Part shown: positions 1 to 5,239 of the stretch, piece by piece
Position numbering within the stretch: the stretch's first letter is position 1
Layout: the number at the start of each line of letters is the position of its first letter
Origin: an uncultured Collinsella sp.
GTDB taxonomy: Bacteria > Actinomycetota > Coriobacteriia > Coriobacteriales > Coriobacteriaceae
Assembly (NCBI GenBank): GCA_900548365.1
Contig: URKM01000077.1
Location: 1-5,239, forward strand
Direction of reading: 5' to 3'
Length of the DNA stretch: 5,239 nucleotides
The notes under the pieces: generated by a model
The model's input: the letters and a program-made list of their open reading frames with translations, nothing else
Told to the model about the DNA's origin: nothing
Databases searched by the model: none
Program-made: the position numbers and the translations under genes

Positions 1-390
1 ATACGCCTGCAAAACGTATTTGCCCGCGCACAAGCCCGTGTTCGTGACCGTCGCGCTCAGCGCGATTTCTCCCGCTCCGTTCATGCCGCCGCGCACATCG
101 CTCAGCGCAAACGTCGTGTAGCTCAGGCCGTAACCGAACGGATAGCAGACGGAGGCCGCCGCGCCGGGGATCGTTTCAAAGTAGCGATAGCCAACGAACA
201 CATCCTCCTGATACTCCACATACAGCCTGGATTCCGCGAAATTCGCCGAAGACGGATAGGCCGCAAACGACGACGCGAACGTATCCGTCAGATGGCCGGA
301 GGGGCAGACGTCGCCAACCAAAATATCCGCCGCCGCCAAGCCGCCCTCCATGCCGCCCTGCCACGCCAGCAGCGCCGCGCCGACGGCGGG
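1..390 (-). CDS. Glycoside hydrolase family 3 (beta-glucosidase-like), partial C-terminal part
   Basis: Reading the minus strand from about 390 down to 1 gives an uninterrupted peptide typical of family 3 glycoside hydrolases, which release glucose or other sugars from beta-linked oligosaccharides and plant glycosides. Seen in order: ALLAWQGGMEGG (about 342-378), then ADILVGDVCPSGHLTDTFA, the end of the alpha/beta sandwich domain; then YQEDVFVGYRYFET and YPFGYGLSYTTFAL; then the start of a fibronectin-III-like domain, VTNTGLCAGKYVLQAY, which runs off the left edge. Both ends are missing: the C-terminus lies beyond the window, and the N-terminal catalytic barrel is cut off near 390, where the homology stops and an unrelated plus-strand gene begins. 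The nucleophile region is therefore not visible. Hand-counted GC for 1-360 is about 62%, and codons such as TTT, TTG and AAA are commoner than further right, which suggests a clostridial source. The family call is secure; the exact substrate is unknown. Confidence 0.88.
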
Positions 391-414
391 GTGACCAAGT
401 TCGACGGGGACAAG
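382..414. other. Junction between two unrelated sequences (recombination or chimera breakpoint)
   Basis: GH3 similarity on the minus strand is recognisable up to about PAVGAALLAW (388-390 inward) and then stops. The reverse complement of 400-420 onward no longer resembles the family. On the plus strand, convincing protein sequence of the TPR gene starts around VTKFDGDKIGFYLDV (391 onward). The two genes are read in opposite directions and each is cut internally, so this is not a normal gene boundary. I see no insertion sequence, long repeat, tRNA or att-like core at the joint. The exact base cannot be fixed without homologues of both proteins. Confidence 0.7.
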
Positions 415-2505
415 ATCGGCTTCTATCTCGACGTCGACGGCAAGACCGCGATCACCGTCCATTTCTCCCAGCGCGAGCGCGACGGGCGCCTCACGGTGAC
501 GAAGCGCCTTCACGACCTGGGCCCCTACGGTTCCGGGGCATACGACATCGACGAGATCGGCGCGGCCTGCTTCCTCGTCGATTGGGTCTTCCCGCATGAG
601 CGCGGGGAGATCGAGCCGCTGGTCACCGTGGGTGATCTGCTGGACGCCCTGGTAGGCAAGACGTATCCGGATGCATTGGACGAGCTCATCTACCGCGGAA
701 CGCGCGAGGGGGCTTCGGGATTCGAGCGCTACGCGGCCCGTTCCCTGCTCGATGCCGGGGCGGAGTACGTGCGCCCCATCGCGGCGGCAAACGACGTCGA
801 CCTGCGCCGCCTGGGCTCCACGGGCCTGTTCTGGACGTCGTACAGCAGGCAGGACCTGGTCGACCGCGAAATCGATACGCTCCAGGCGGTCGAGGGGGCG
901 CTCAACCGGCTCGTCTTCCTCGAGCGTATGCTGGCTGCGGACGACGGCTCGTCCCCGTTCGCGAGCATGCTCGACGAAGGGGATTGCGAGGATGCCGCCC
1001 GCGCGGCGTTGGCCGGCTTCGTCTCGGGTGCGGAGACGAGGCTGCAGGCATGCGAGGAGCCCGGTCCGTTCAGCGTGGTGGCCGGCGCCGCGTCCGCGCG
1101 CGGCGGGGAGTGGGATACGCGCACGCGCTTCGCTGCCGCGGTGGAGGGTCTGCGCACCCCGTTCAGCTTCGACTACGACTTCGATTGCGACGCCCGTGCC
1201 GGCAAGATCGCCGTCGAGCTCGTCGTCCCCGCGTCCCGTGCGTTCCCCTTCGAGGGGGAGGACGCTCGCGAGGAGGCCCAGCGCTGCTATGCGCTGCGTT
1301 TGGCAACGCTCATCGCCGCCGTGGCGTTCGGCGCGGGTTCGGGCGTGGTCGATGTCGTCGCGACGGTGAGGGAGCGCGTGCTCGGCGGCCGCGCCCTCGT
1401 ATCGATGGAGCTCGCGCGGCGCCCCTTCGCTATGGAGGTGCTGCCGCGGGTCGCTTCCGGGGCGCTGCTCGATGTCGGGCTTTCGTCCGATCAGCTGCTA
1501 GCTTTGCTGTCGCCGCGCACGTGCCTCGTGGCGGCGCCGGGCGACCTCGACGGCGTCGAGCCGATCGCCCCCTCGCTGCCCGAGAGGTTCGTGCGCATGG
1601 CCGAGGACGCGCGGCAGCTGCCGGCGTCGCTCGCCGAGCGCCTGCGCGCTGATACCGCGCGCGACCTCGATATCTACGATACGGCGGACGACCCGCTGCG
1701 CGAGCGGTTCCGCGAGCTGGTCGCGCGCGAGGACGCCGGCGACTCGAACGTTCTGGGAGACCTGCTCGACATGGTGTCTGCCTACGAGGCTGCGGAGGCG
1801 CTGCAGGATAGCGGACGTGCGCCGTTGTACTGCTCGAATATGGTGTCGCGCGTCATCGTGGGCGATGTGGACGGGGATCCCTCTGCCCGGTACCGCAAGG
1901 TGCCCGACACGCTGTTCGAGGCCCTCGCGGTGCTGTGCCGCATGAATCGGGAGCGCGGCAACCTCGAGGATGCGCTGCAGATCGCAACCGATCTGGTCCG
2001 CATGGCCCCCACCTCGTTCAACTCTCATCATTCCCTGGCGCTGGTGTATACGGAGATGGGACGGATGGCCGAGGCGATCGAGGCGATCGGCGAGGGGCTC
2101 AAGGTCGCCGCGGCGCCGAGCGATATCGCCTGCGGGTACTACCGCCTCGGCTACCTGTATTGGCAGACGGGAGAGCCGTCGCTCGGTCTCGCCTGTTACG
2201 CGCTCGTTCGGCGCGATACGCTCTTCTATCGCGAGGCGCAGCGCGAGATGCAGGACCTGATGCACGAGGGTCGCTTGAGTCGCAAGCCGACGCGCGACGA
2301 GGCGGCGGCGATGGCGCGCGCGGCGAACGTACCGCTGGCGCCGCTGTCCTCGCTGGTCGAATCGGCTGCTGCGGCGGCGGTCGGCCTGACGGACGCCGGG
2401 TTCTTCGATGCGGCGAGCATGCTGGCGAACTTCCTCTCCACGGTGGACGTGGGCCCCAACTCCTCCGACGTCCTTTCCTCGGTGGCGCGCTCGCTGCGGG
2501 CGTAG
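391..2505 (+). CDS. TPR-repeat protein of unknown function, 5'-truncated at the junction
   Basis: This long high-GC reading frame ends with TAG at 2503-2505 and has about 700 recognisable residues. I do not recognise the N-terminal two thirds (about 391-1900): it is acidic, soluble-looking, rich in Ala, Arg, Asp and Glu, with no signal peptide or membrane segment. The C-terminal part has three tetratricopeptide repeats: 1909-2010 (ending LVRMAP), 2011-2112 (SLALVYTEMGRMAEAIEAI, a near-ideal TPR with Leu7, Tyr11, Gly15 and Ala20) and about 2113-2217 (YYRLGYLYWQTGEPSLGLA). An Ala-rich helical tail follows. TPRs usually mediate protein-protein contacts, so a cytoplasmic scaffold or adaptor role is inferred. 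The frame is open leftwards to base 1 because it runs antisense through the GH3 fragment. The first ATG in frame (292) lies inside that fragment, has no ribosome-binding site and would give a foreign N-terminus (MAGGADVANQ), so the true start is missing. It is followed by a 339-base gap before the EF-G-like gene. Confidence 0.78.
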   Translation: MTKFDGDKIGFYLDVDGKTAITVHFSQRERDGRLTVTKRLHDLGPYGSGAYDIDEIGAACFLVDWVFPHERGEIEPLVTVGDLLDALVGKTYPDALDELIYRGTREGASGFERYAARSLLDAGAEYVRPIAAANDVDLRRLGSTGLFWTSYSRQDLVDREIDTLQAVEGALNRLVFLERMLAADDGSSPFASMLDEGDCEDAARAALAGFVSGAETRLQACEEPGPFSVVAGAASARGGEWDTRTRFAAAVEGLRTPFSFDYDFDCDARAGKIAVELVVPASRAFPFEGEDAREEAQRCYALRLATLIAAVAFGAGSGVVDVVATVRERVLGGRALVSMELARRPFAMEVLPRVASGALLDVGLSSDQLLALLSPRTCLVAAPGDLDGVEPIAPSLPERFVRMAEDARQLPASLAERLRADTARDLDIYDTADDPLRERFRELVAREDAGDSNVLGDLLDMVSAYEAAEALQDSGRAPLYCSNMVSRVIVGDVDGDPSARYRKVPDTLFEALAVLCRMNRERGNLEDALQIATDLVRMAPTSFNSHHSLALVYTEMGRMAEAIEAIGEGLKVAAAPSDIACGYYRLGYLYWQTGEPSLGLACYALVRRDTLFYREAQREMQDLMHEGRLSRKPTRDEAAAMARAANVPLAPLSSLVESAAAAAVGLTDAGFFDAASMLANFLSTVDVGPNSSDVLSSVARSLRA

Positions 2506-2510
2506 ACACC

Positions 2511-2640
2511 GCGCCGGTAGGGTGCTGCGTGCCAGCGGGCCGGTACGTGCCGGCGGGCCATTCGTGTGCCGGCAGGGTGCTGCGTGCCAGCGGGCCATTC
2601 GTGTGCCGGCGGGCCGTGCGCGTGCCGGCGCGCGTGCGGA
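2511..2640. repeat. GC-rich nested tandem repeat (seven 18-19 bp units, 55-56 bp higher-order period)
   Basis: Seven degenerate units built on GTGCCGGCGGGCC follow the TPR stop codon: 2511-2528, 2529-2546, 2547-2565, 2566-2583, 2584-2602, 2603-2621 and 2622-2640. Units 1-3 are duplicated as units 4-6, giving a higher-order period of 55-56 bases. A 23-base stretch at 2519-2541 recurs exactly at 2574-2596, and a 21-base stretch at 2553-2573 recurs exactly at 2590-2610. Unit lengths of 18 and 19 are not consistently divisible by three, so the array does not look like a protein repeat. It resembles a minisatellite (VNTR) expanded by slippage or unequal exchange. A function, for example in transcript ends or protein binding, is not shown by the sequence. 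Confidence 0.85.
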
Positions 2641-2769
2641 CCCGCTGCCGATGCCTTCCGCCGCGCCGCCGTCCTCGGCTCCCGCCCTTTACCGTGCGCG
2701 AGCGTTCGCTGGGCGAAAGGGGGCGTTCGCCCCTTGCGCTCGGGGGTAGTCTCGGGTCATACGGCTGTC
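2641..2769 (+). other. Gene-free spacer; no convincing promoter
   Basis: This is the rest of the spacer between the tandem repeat and the structured leader of the EF-G-like gene. I find no coding signal. A TTGCGC (2734-2739) and a TCATAC (2757-2762) are separated by exactly 17 bases, but they match the sigma-70 consensus at only 3/6 and 2/6 positions. A promoter must lie here or in the repeat if the EF-G-like gene is transcribed on its own, but I cannot place it. Confidence 0.3.
2711..2733 (+). other. GC-rich hairpin in the spacer upstream of the EF-G-like gene
   Basis: Two mutually exclusive pairings are possible. GGGCGAA (2711-2717) can pair with TTCGCCC (2726-2732), or GGGGC (2720-2724) can pair with GCCCC (2729-2733) around a GTTC loop. 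No T-run follows (TTGCGCTC), so it is not a standard intrinsic terminator. It could mark the 3' end of the TPR transcript or be part of the leader of the next gene. Such stems also arise by chance in DNA this rich in GC. Confidence 0.35.
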
Positions 2770-2842
2770 GTGCGAGGTTGCACAAGGCACCTCGTCACGC
2801 GTTTTCGGCGCGCATCGCTGCGTGCCGGGAAAGGGAGGTGTC
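2770..2842 (+). promoter_or_regulatory. Structured 5' leader with anti-SD and anti-anti-SD pairing (candidate translational switch)
   Basis: Three pairings are visible. (a) GTG-CGAGGT (2770-2778) pairs with ACCTCG-t-CAC (2789-2798) around a 10-base loop, giving 9 pairs with one bulged T. (b) GGCGCGCA (2807-2814) pairs with TGCGTGCC (2819-2826) around a TCGC loop, giving 8 pairs including one G-U. (c) GGCACCTC (2786-2793) is complementary to GAGGTGTC (2835-2842), giving 8 pairs including one G-U, and this covers the Shine-Dalgarno of the EF-G-like gene. Pairings (a) and (c) use the same bases and exclude each other, so the leader can expose or hide the ribosome-binding site. Hairpin (b) fits inside the closed form. 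The base pairing is read directly; a regulatory function is inferred, and no known riboswitch class is recognised. Confidence 0.4.
2833..2840 (+). promoter_or_regulatory. Ribosome-binding site fixing the EF-G-like start
   Basis: GGGAGGTG is a strong Shine-Dalgarno. Its GGGAGG core ends 6 bases before the ATG at 2845. The same frame is open upstream to 2566 or beyond, but those codons cover the tandem repeat and GC-rich spacer and have no comparable site. The start at 2845 is therefore preferred, and it gives a protein of normal EF-G length. Confidence 0.88.
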
Positions 2843-2844
2843 CC

Positions 2845-4911
2845 ATGGGTGCGCCCAAGACTGGCAATGTGAGGAACGTGGTGCTCGTAGGCCAAGGCGG
2901 GGTGGGCAAGACCTCGCTCGCGGAGGCCATGCTCCACCTGTCCGGCAAGACCGCTCGCCTGGGCGGCCACGGTGGGACCAAACCCACCCTCGATTACGAC
3001 GCCGAGGAGGTCAAGCGCGAGTTCTCGATTTCGACCTCCATCGCGCCGATCGACTGGAAGGGCGCCCGCATCAACGTGCTCGATGCGCCCTGCTACCCCG
3101 ATTTCATCGGCGATGCCTACGCTGCCATGAGCGTGTGCGAGAGCGCGCTGTTCGTGGTGGATGCCGCCGAGGGCCCGCAGCCCACCACCGTCAAGCTGTG
3201 GTACGCCGCCGAGGACCTGCGTCTGGCGCGCGCGGTGTTCGTCAACCGCGTCGACAAGGAGAACGCCGATTACGCTATGTGCATGGAGATGCTGCGCGAG
3301 CGCTTCGGTATGCGCCTGGGCGCCGTGACCCTGCCCTGGGGCACCGGTTCGGATTTCCACGGCATCATCGACCTGGTCCGCATGAAGGCGCGCCAGTGCG
3401 ACGGCACCAATCAGACCGAGTTCGATATTCCCGAGGACCTGCGCGCGGAGGCAGAGGCTGCGCACGAGACGCTGTGCGAGCTGGTCGCCGAGGCCGACGA
3501 CGAGCTCATGGAGAAGTACCTCGAGGGCGAGGGCCTTACGCAGGAAGAGGTCGAGAGCCTGTTGGCCACCGCCATCGCCAAGCGCCTGTTCGTCCCGGTG
3601 TTCGCCGGCAGCTGTACGCAGGAGCAGGGCGTCAACTCCCTGATGGACGACATCGCCACCTACTTCCCCGCGCCCACCGACTACGGCGAGATGCCGCTGA
3701 TCGACGGCGACACCCTCAAGATCTCCTCCGATGACGAGCGTCCCGTCGTCTTCGTCTTCAAGACCCTCAACGATGCCCAGCAGGGACGCATCTCCTTCAT
3801 CAAGGTGCTCACCGGCACCATCGAGCCGGGCATGGAGCTCGTGAACGCGCGCACGCGCAAGGGCGAGCGCCTGACGCACCTCAACGTGATGTGCGGCCGC
3901 GAGATGACCGAGGTCGGCCATGCCTATGCGGGCGACATCGTGGTCGTTCCCAAGCTGTCCGCCGAGACCGGCGATACGCTGTCCGTCTCCGGCAAGGTCG
4001 AGGCGGCGGCGTTCAAGTTCCCCAACTCGCAGTACCGCATCGCCATCGAGGCCGAGAACCGCTCCGAGGAGGACAAGCTCTTCACGTTCATCGAGAAGGC
4101 GTGCGAGGCCGATCCCACGATGAAGATCGAACGCGACGAGGAGACGGGGCAGACCGTTGTCTCCGCGGTGGGCGAGGCGCAGGTATCCGTGCTGCTCAAC
4201 CGCCTGGAGGAGCGTACCAAGGTCGAGGCGCACATCGTGCCGCTGCGCATTCCGTACCGCGAGACCATTCGCCGCGTCGCGAGCGCGCAGGGTCGCCACA
4301 AGAAGCAGACCGGCGGCGCCGGCCAGTTCGGCGACTGCTGGCTGCGCGTGGAGCCGCTGCTCGACGGCACCGAGTACGAGTTCGTGGACGAGGTCGTGGG
4401 CGGCCACATCCCGCGTTCGCTGATCCCCGCGGTCGACAAGGGCGTTCAGGAGACCATGAAGGACGGTATCATCGCCGGCTATCCGCTCACCGGTCTGCGC
4501 GTCGCGTGCTACGACGGCTCGTATCACCCGGTCGACTCCAACGAGATGGCGTTCCGCACGGCAGCCCGTATCGGCCTGAAGAAGGCATGCGAAGACGCCG
4601 ATCCCGTGGTGCTCGAGCCCATGGAGAACATCACCGTCACCATTCCCGAGAGCTACGCCGGCGCCGTGATGGGCGACGTGTCGGGTTCGCGCGGCCGCGT
4701 GACCGGCATGGACACCAACGAGCGCGGCGAGACCGTGATCAAGGCGACCGTGCCCTATGCCGAGCTCGTGGACTATGCGACGCGCCTGCGCTCACTCACG
4801 CGCGGCACGGGCGACTTCGTGATGGAGCCTGCCGGCTACGAGCAGGTTCCCTACGATGTGCAGCAGAAGCTCGTGGAGATCTACGAGCACATGCGCGCCC
4901 AGGGCAGGTAA
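2845..4911 (+). CDS. fusA2: Elongation factor G-like translational GTPase (EF-G2 type)
   Basis: This complete 688-residue protein has the five-domain EF-G layout: GTPase domain with G' insert (about 1-280), domain II (about 295-380), III (about 390-470), IV (about 470-590) and V (about 590-688). EF-G moves tRNA and mRNA through the ribosome; EF-G2 paralogues are accessory forms with a varied or unclear role. The P-loop is GQGGVGKT (16-23), not the AHIDAGKT of housekeeping EF-G. Switch I reads REFSIS (58-63), where canonical EF-G has RGIT. Switch II is DAPCY (80-84) in place of DTPGH, so both the Gly and the catalytic His are changed. G4 is NRVD (134-137) instead of NKxD, and G5 is GSC (255-257). 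The domain IV tip motif GSYHPVDS (558-565) is kept, with His561 at the position of E. coli His583, as is KQTGGAGQFG at the start of domain IV. The gene stands alone here, without rpsL/rpsG/tuf neighbours, between a structured leader and a terminator, which supports a paralogue rather than the str-operon EF-G. The family call is secure; activity is uncertain because of the altered G motifs. Confidence 0.93.
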   Translation: MGAPKTGNVRNVVLVGQGGVGKTSLAEAMLHLSGKTARLGGHGGTKPTLDYDAEEVKREFSISTSIAPIDWKGARINVLDAPCYPDFIGDAYAAMSVCESALFVVDAAEGPQPTTVKLWYAAEDLRLARAVFVNRVDKENADYAMCMEMLRERFGMRLGAVTLPWGTGSDFHGIIDLVRMKARQCDGTNQTEFDIPEDLRAEAEAAHETLCELVAEADDELMEKYLEGEGLTQEEVESLLATAIAKRLFVPVFAGSCTQEQGVNSLMDDIATYFPAPTDYGEMPLIDGDTLKISSDDERPVVFVFKTLNDAQQGRISFIKVLTGTIEPGMELVNARTRKGERLTHLNVMCGREMTEVGHAYAGDIVVVPKLSAETGDTLSVSGKVEAAAFKFPNSQYRIAIEAENRSEEDKLFTFIEKACEADPTMKIERDEETGQTVVSAVGEAQVSVLLNRLEERTKVEAHIVPLRIPYRETIRRVASAQGRHKKQTGGAGQFGDCWLRVEPLLDGTEYEFVDEVVGGHIPRSLIPAVDKGVQETMKDGIIAGYPLTGLRVACYDGSYHPVDSNEMAFRTAARIGLKKACEDADPVVLEPMENITVTIPESYAGAVMGDVSGSRGRVTGMDTNERGETVIKATVPYAELVDYATRLRSLTRGTGDFVMEPAGYEQVPYDVQQKLVEIYEHMRAQGR

Positions 4912-4937
4912 TCGCTTCTTGAGCTGAGCGTCCCTTG

Positions 4938-4988
4938 CGGCCCCCTGAGATACGCGGATGAACCGCGCCTCAGGGGGCCGTTTCTTGT
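4938..4988 (+). terminator. Intrinsic (rho-independent) terminator of the EF-G-like gene
   Basis: CGGCCCCCTGAG (4938-4949) pairs perfectly over 12 bases with CTCAGGGGGCCG (4969-4980), followed at once by TTTCTTGT. A second 5-bp stem, CGCGG (4953-4957) with CCGCG (4963-4967), closes the loop with ATGAA. It starts 26 bases after the TAA stop. There is no A-run on the 5' side, so it is expected to work only for plus-strand transcription. Confidence 0.93.
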
Positions 4989-5020
4989 GCGCGCTGGGTC
5001 GGCGCCGCCCGGCCGGCGTG

Positions 5021-5098
5021 CGCCCCGGCCCTCGCGGTCCTTGCGGTTCTCGCGATCCGCCTGCCGCCCGCCCCGGCCGGTCGGCGCGGTCCTTGCGG
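5021..5098. repeat. Degenerate direct repeat in GC-rich spacer
   Basis: CGCGGTCCTTGCGG occurs exactly at 5033-5046 and 5085-5098. Each copy is preceded by CGCCCCGGCC (5021-5030 and 5069-5078), with 2 bases between the blocks in the first copy and 6 in the second. This looks like a diverged tandem duplication of about 50 bases. The rest of 4989-5100 is very GC-rich, and I see no gene, promoter or RNA in it. Confidence 0.6.
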
Positions 5099-5100
5099 AA

Positions 5101-5224
5101 TTTCGTGCATTTCGAGGCAGTGAATGGTTTTTCGCGCACCCGGAGGCAGCTAATAGCGCTGTTTCAGGGGGATTAGCTGCCTTAATCTGCTCCAAACCCC
5201 TTCACTGCCTCGAGGTGCACAAAA
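5101..5224 (+). repeat. Nested inverted repeat (~124 bases), possible structured RNA or MITE/REP-like element
   Basis: Outer stem, from the outside in: TTT (5101-5103) with AAA (5222-5224); GTGCA (5105-5109) with TGCAC (5216-5220); TTT (5110-5112) with AGG (5213-5215), using two G-U pairs; CGAGGCAGTGAA (5113-5124) with TTCACTGCCTCG (5201-5212), 12 perfect pairs; and GGTTT (5126-5130) with AAACC (5194-5198). Inner stem: GGCAGCTAAT (5145-5154) with ATTAGCTGCC (5172-5181) around a 17-base loop. The left arms share one 12-base word, GAGGCAG(T/C)(G/T)AAT, and each difference is matched by a compensating change in its own right arm. No T-run follows on either strand, so it is not a simple terminator. 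It has AT-richer arms than its surroundings and encodes no plausible protein. An RNA role and element mobility are both inferences. Confidence 0.7.
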
Positions 5225-5239
5225 AACGCCGCCCGCCCG

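Noticed and set aside
292..390. N-terminal extension of the TPR protein starting at ATG 292
   Set aside because: These codons are the antisense of clear GH3 sequence, there is no Shine-Dalgarno before the ATG, and the frame is open all the way to base 1.
1498..2598. Minus-strand open frame (366 codons) opposite the TPR gene
   Set aside because: The Arg/His/Ala-rich peptide lacks motifs and the plus strand holds clear TPRs, so it is a shadow frame.
2511..2640. CRISPR array
   Set aside because: Units are contiguous 18-19 base tandem repeats with no spacers, too short for CRISPR repeats, and no cas gene is nearby.
2734..2762. Sigma-70-like promoter TTGCGC - 17 bases - TCATAC
   Set aside because: The spacing is ideal, but only 3/6 and 2/6 bases match the consensus, which is little better than chance.
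2566..2844. Upstream extension of the EF-G-like frame to ATG 2566 (93 extra residues)
   Set aside because: It translates the minisatellite and leader. EF-G family proteins begin shortly before the P-loop, as the product from 2845 does, and only 2845 has a strong ribosome-binding site.
2689..4527. Long minus-strand open frame (612 codons) opposite the EF-G-like gene
   Set aside because: It is the antisense shadow of a highly conserved gene. The peptide is Leu/Ala/Asp/His/Val-rich with no recognisable domain, and such frames are common in GC-rich DNA.
3891..4922. Plus-strand +1-type frame (343 codons) inside the EF-G-like gene
   Set aside because: The peptide is extremely Arg-rich, typical of an out-of-frame reading of GC-rich codons, and it overlaps conserved EF-G domains II-V.
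4881..5195. Small genes in the right-hand spacer, e.g. minus 4881-5195 and plus 4958-5176
   Set aside because: They run through the terminator stem and the inverted repeat, have no ribosome-binding site and show low-complexity Arg/Gly/Pro composition.
5101..5224. Intrinsic or bidirectional terminator
   Set aside because: The plus strand is followed by AAAAAACG and the minus strand by GAAATTCC, so neither has a U-tract, and a strong terminator already exists at 4938-4988.

Overview
The window looks like gut-bacterial DNA made of two unrelated pieces. From about position 400 onward it is high-GC actinobacterial sequence. The codon preferences (GAG, CTG and GTG endings, almost no TTA/CTA/TCA) and the type of EF-G-like protein suggest Coriobacteriia, most probably Collinsella or a close relative. 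That assignment is inference; no 16S or other phylogenetic marker is present. The first ~390 bases encode, on the minus strand, the C-terminal part of a clostridial-looking family 3 glycoside hydrolase. They meet the actinobacterial part at a sharp junction near 382-414, inside both coding sequences. This is either a rearrangement or a chimeric clone or contig.

Layout: (1) 1-~390, minus strand, GH3 beta-glucosidase fragment, open at both ends. (2) ~391-2505, plus strand, a TPR protein with no native start. (3) 2506-2844, a 339-base gene-free stretch with a GC-rich nested tandem repeat of 18-19 bp units (2511-2640), then a leader rich in hairpins that contains a perfect anti-Shine-Dalgarno and a competing anti-anti-SD. 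(4) 2845-4911, a complete 688-residue EF-G-like GTPase (EF-G2/FusA2 type) with altered G motifs. (5) 4938-4988, a textbook intrinsic terminator. (6) 4989-5239, no gene: a GC-rich stretch with a degenerate direct repeat, then a striking ~124-base nested inverted repeat (5101-5224) whose two stems are built from variants of one 12-base word, with matching changes on the opposite arms.

The TPR gene and the EF-G-like gene lie on the same strand, but 339 bases apart with repeats and structured sequence between them. They are probably separate transcription or regulatory units rather than a tightly coupled operon. The EF-G-like gene appears to be the last gene of its transcript. No tRNA, rRNA, CRISPR array or transposase is visible. 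The best candidates for undescribed biology are the possible translational switch ahead of the EF-G2 gene and the compensated nested inverted repeat at the right end.
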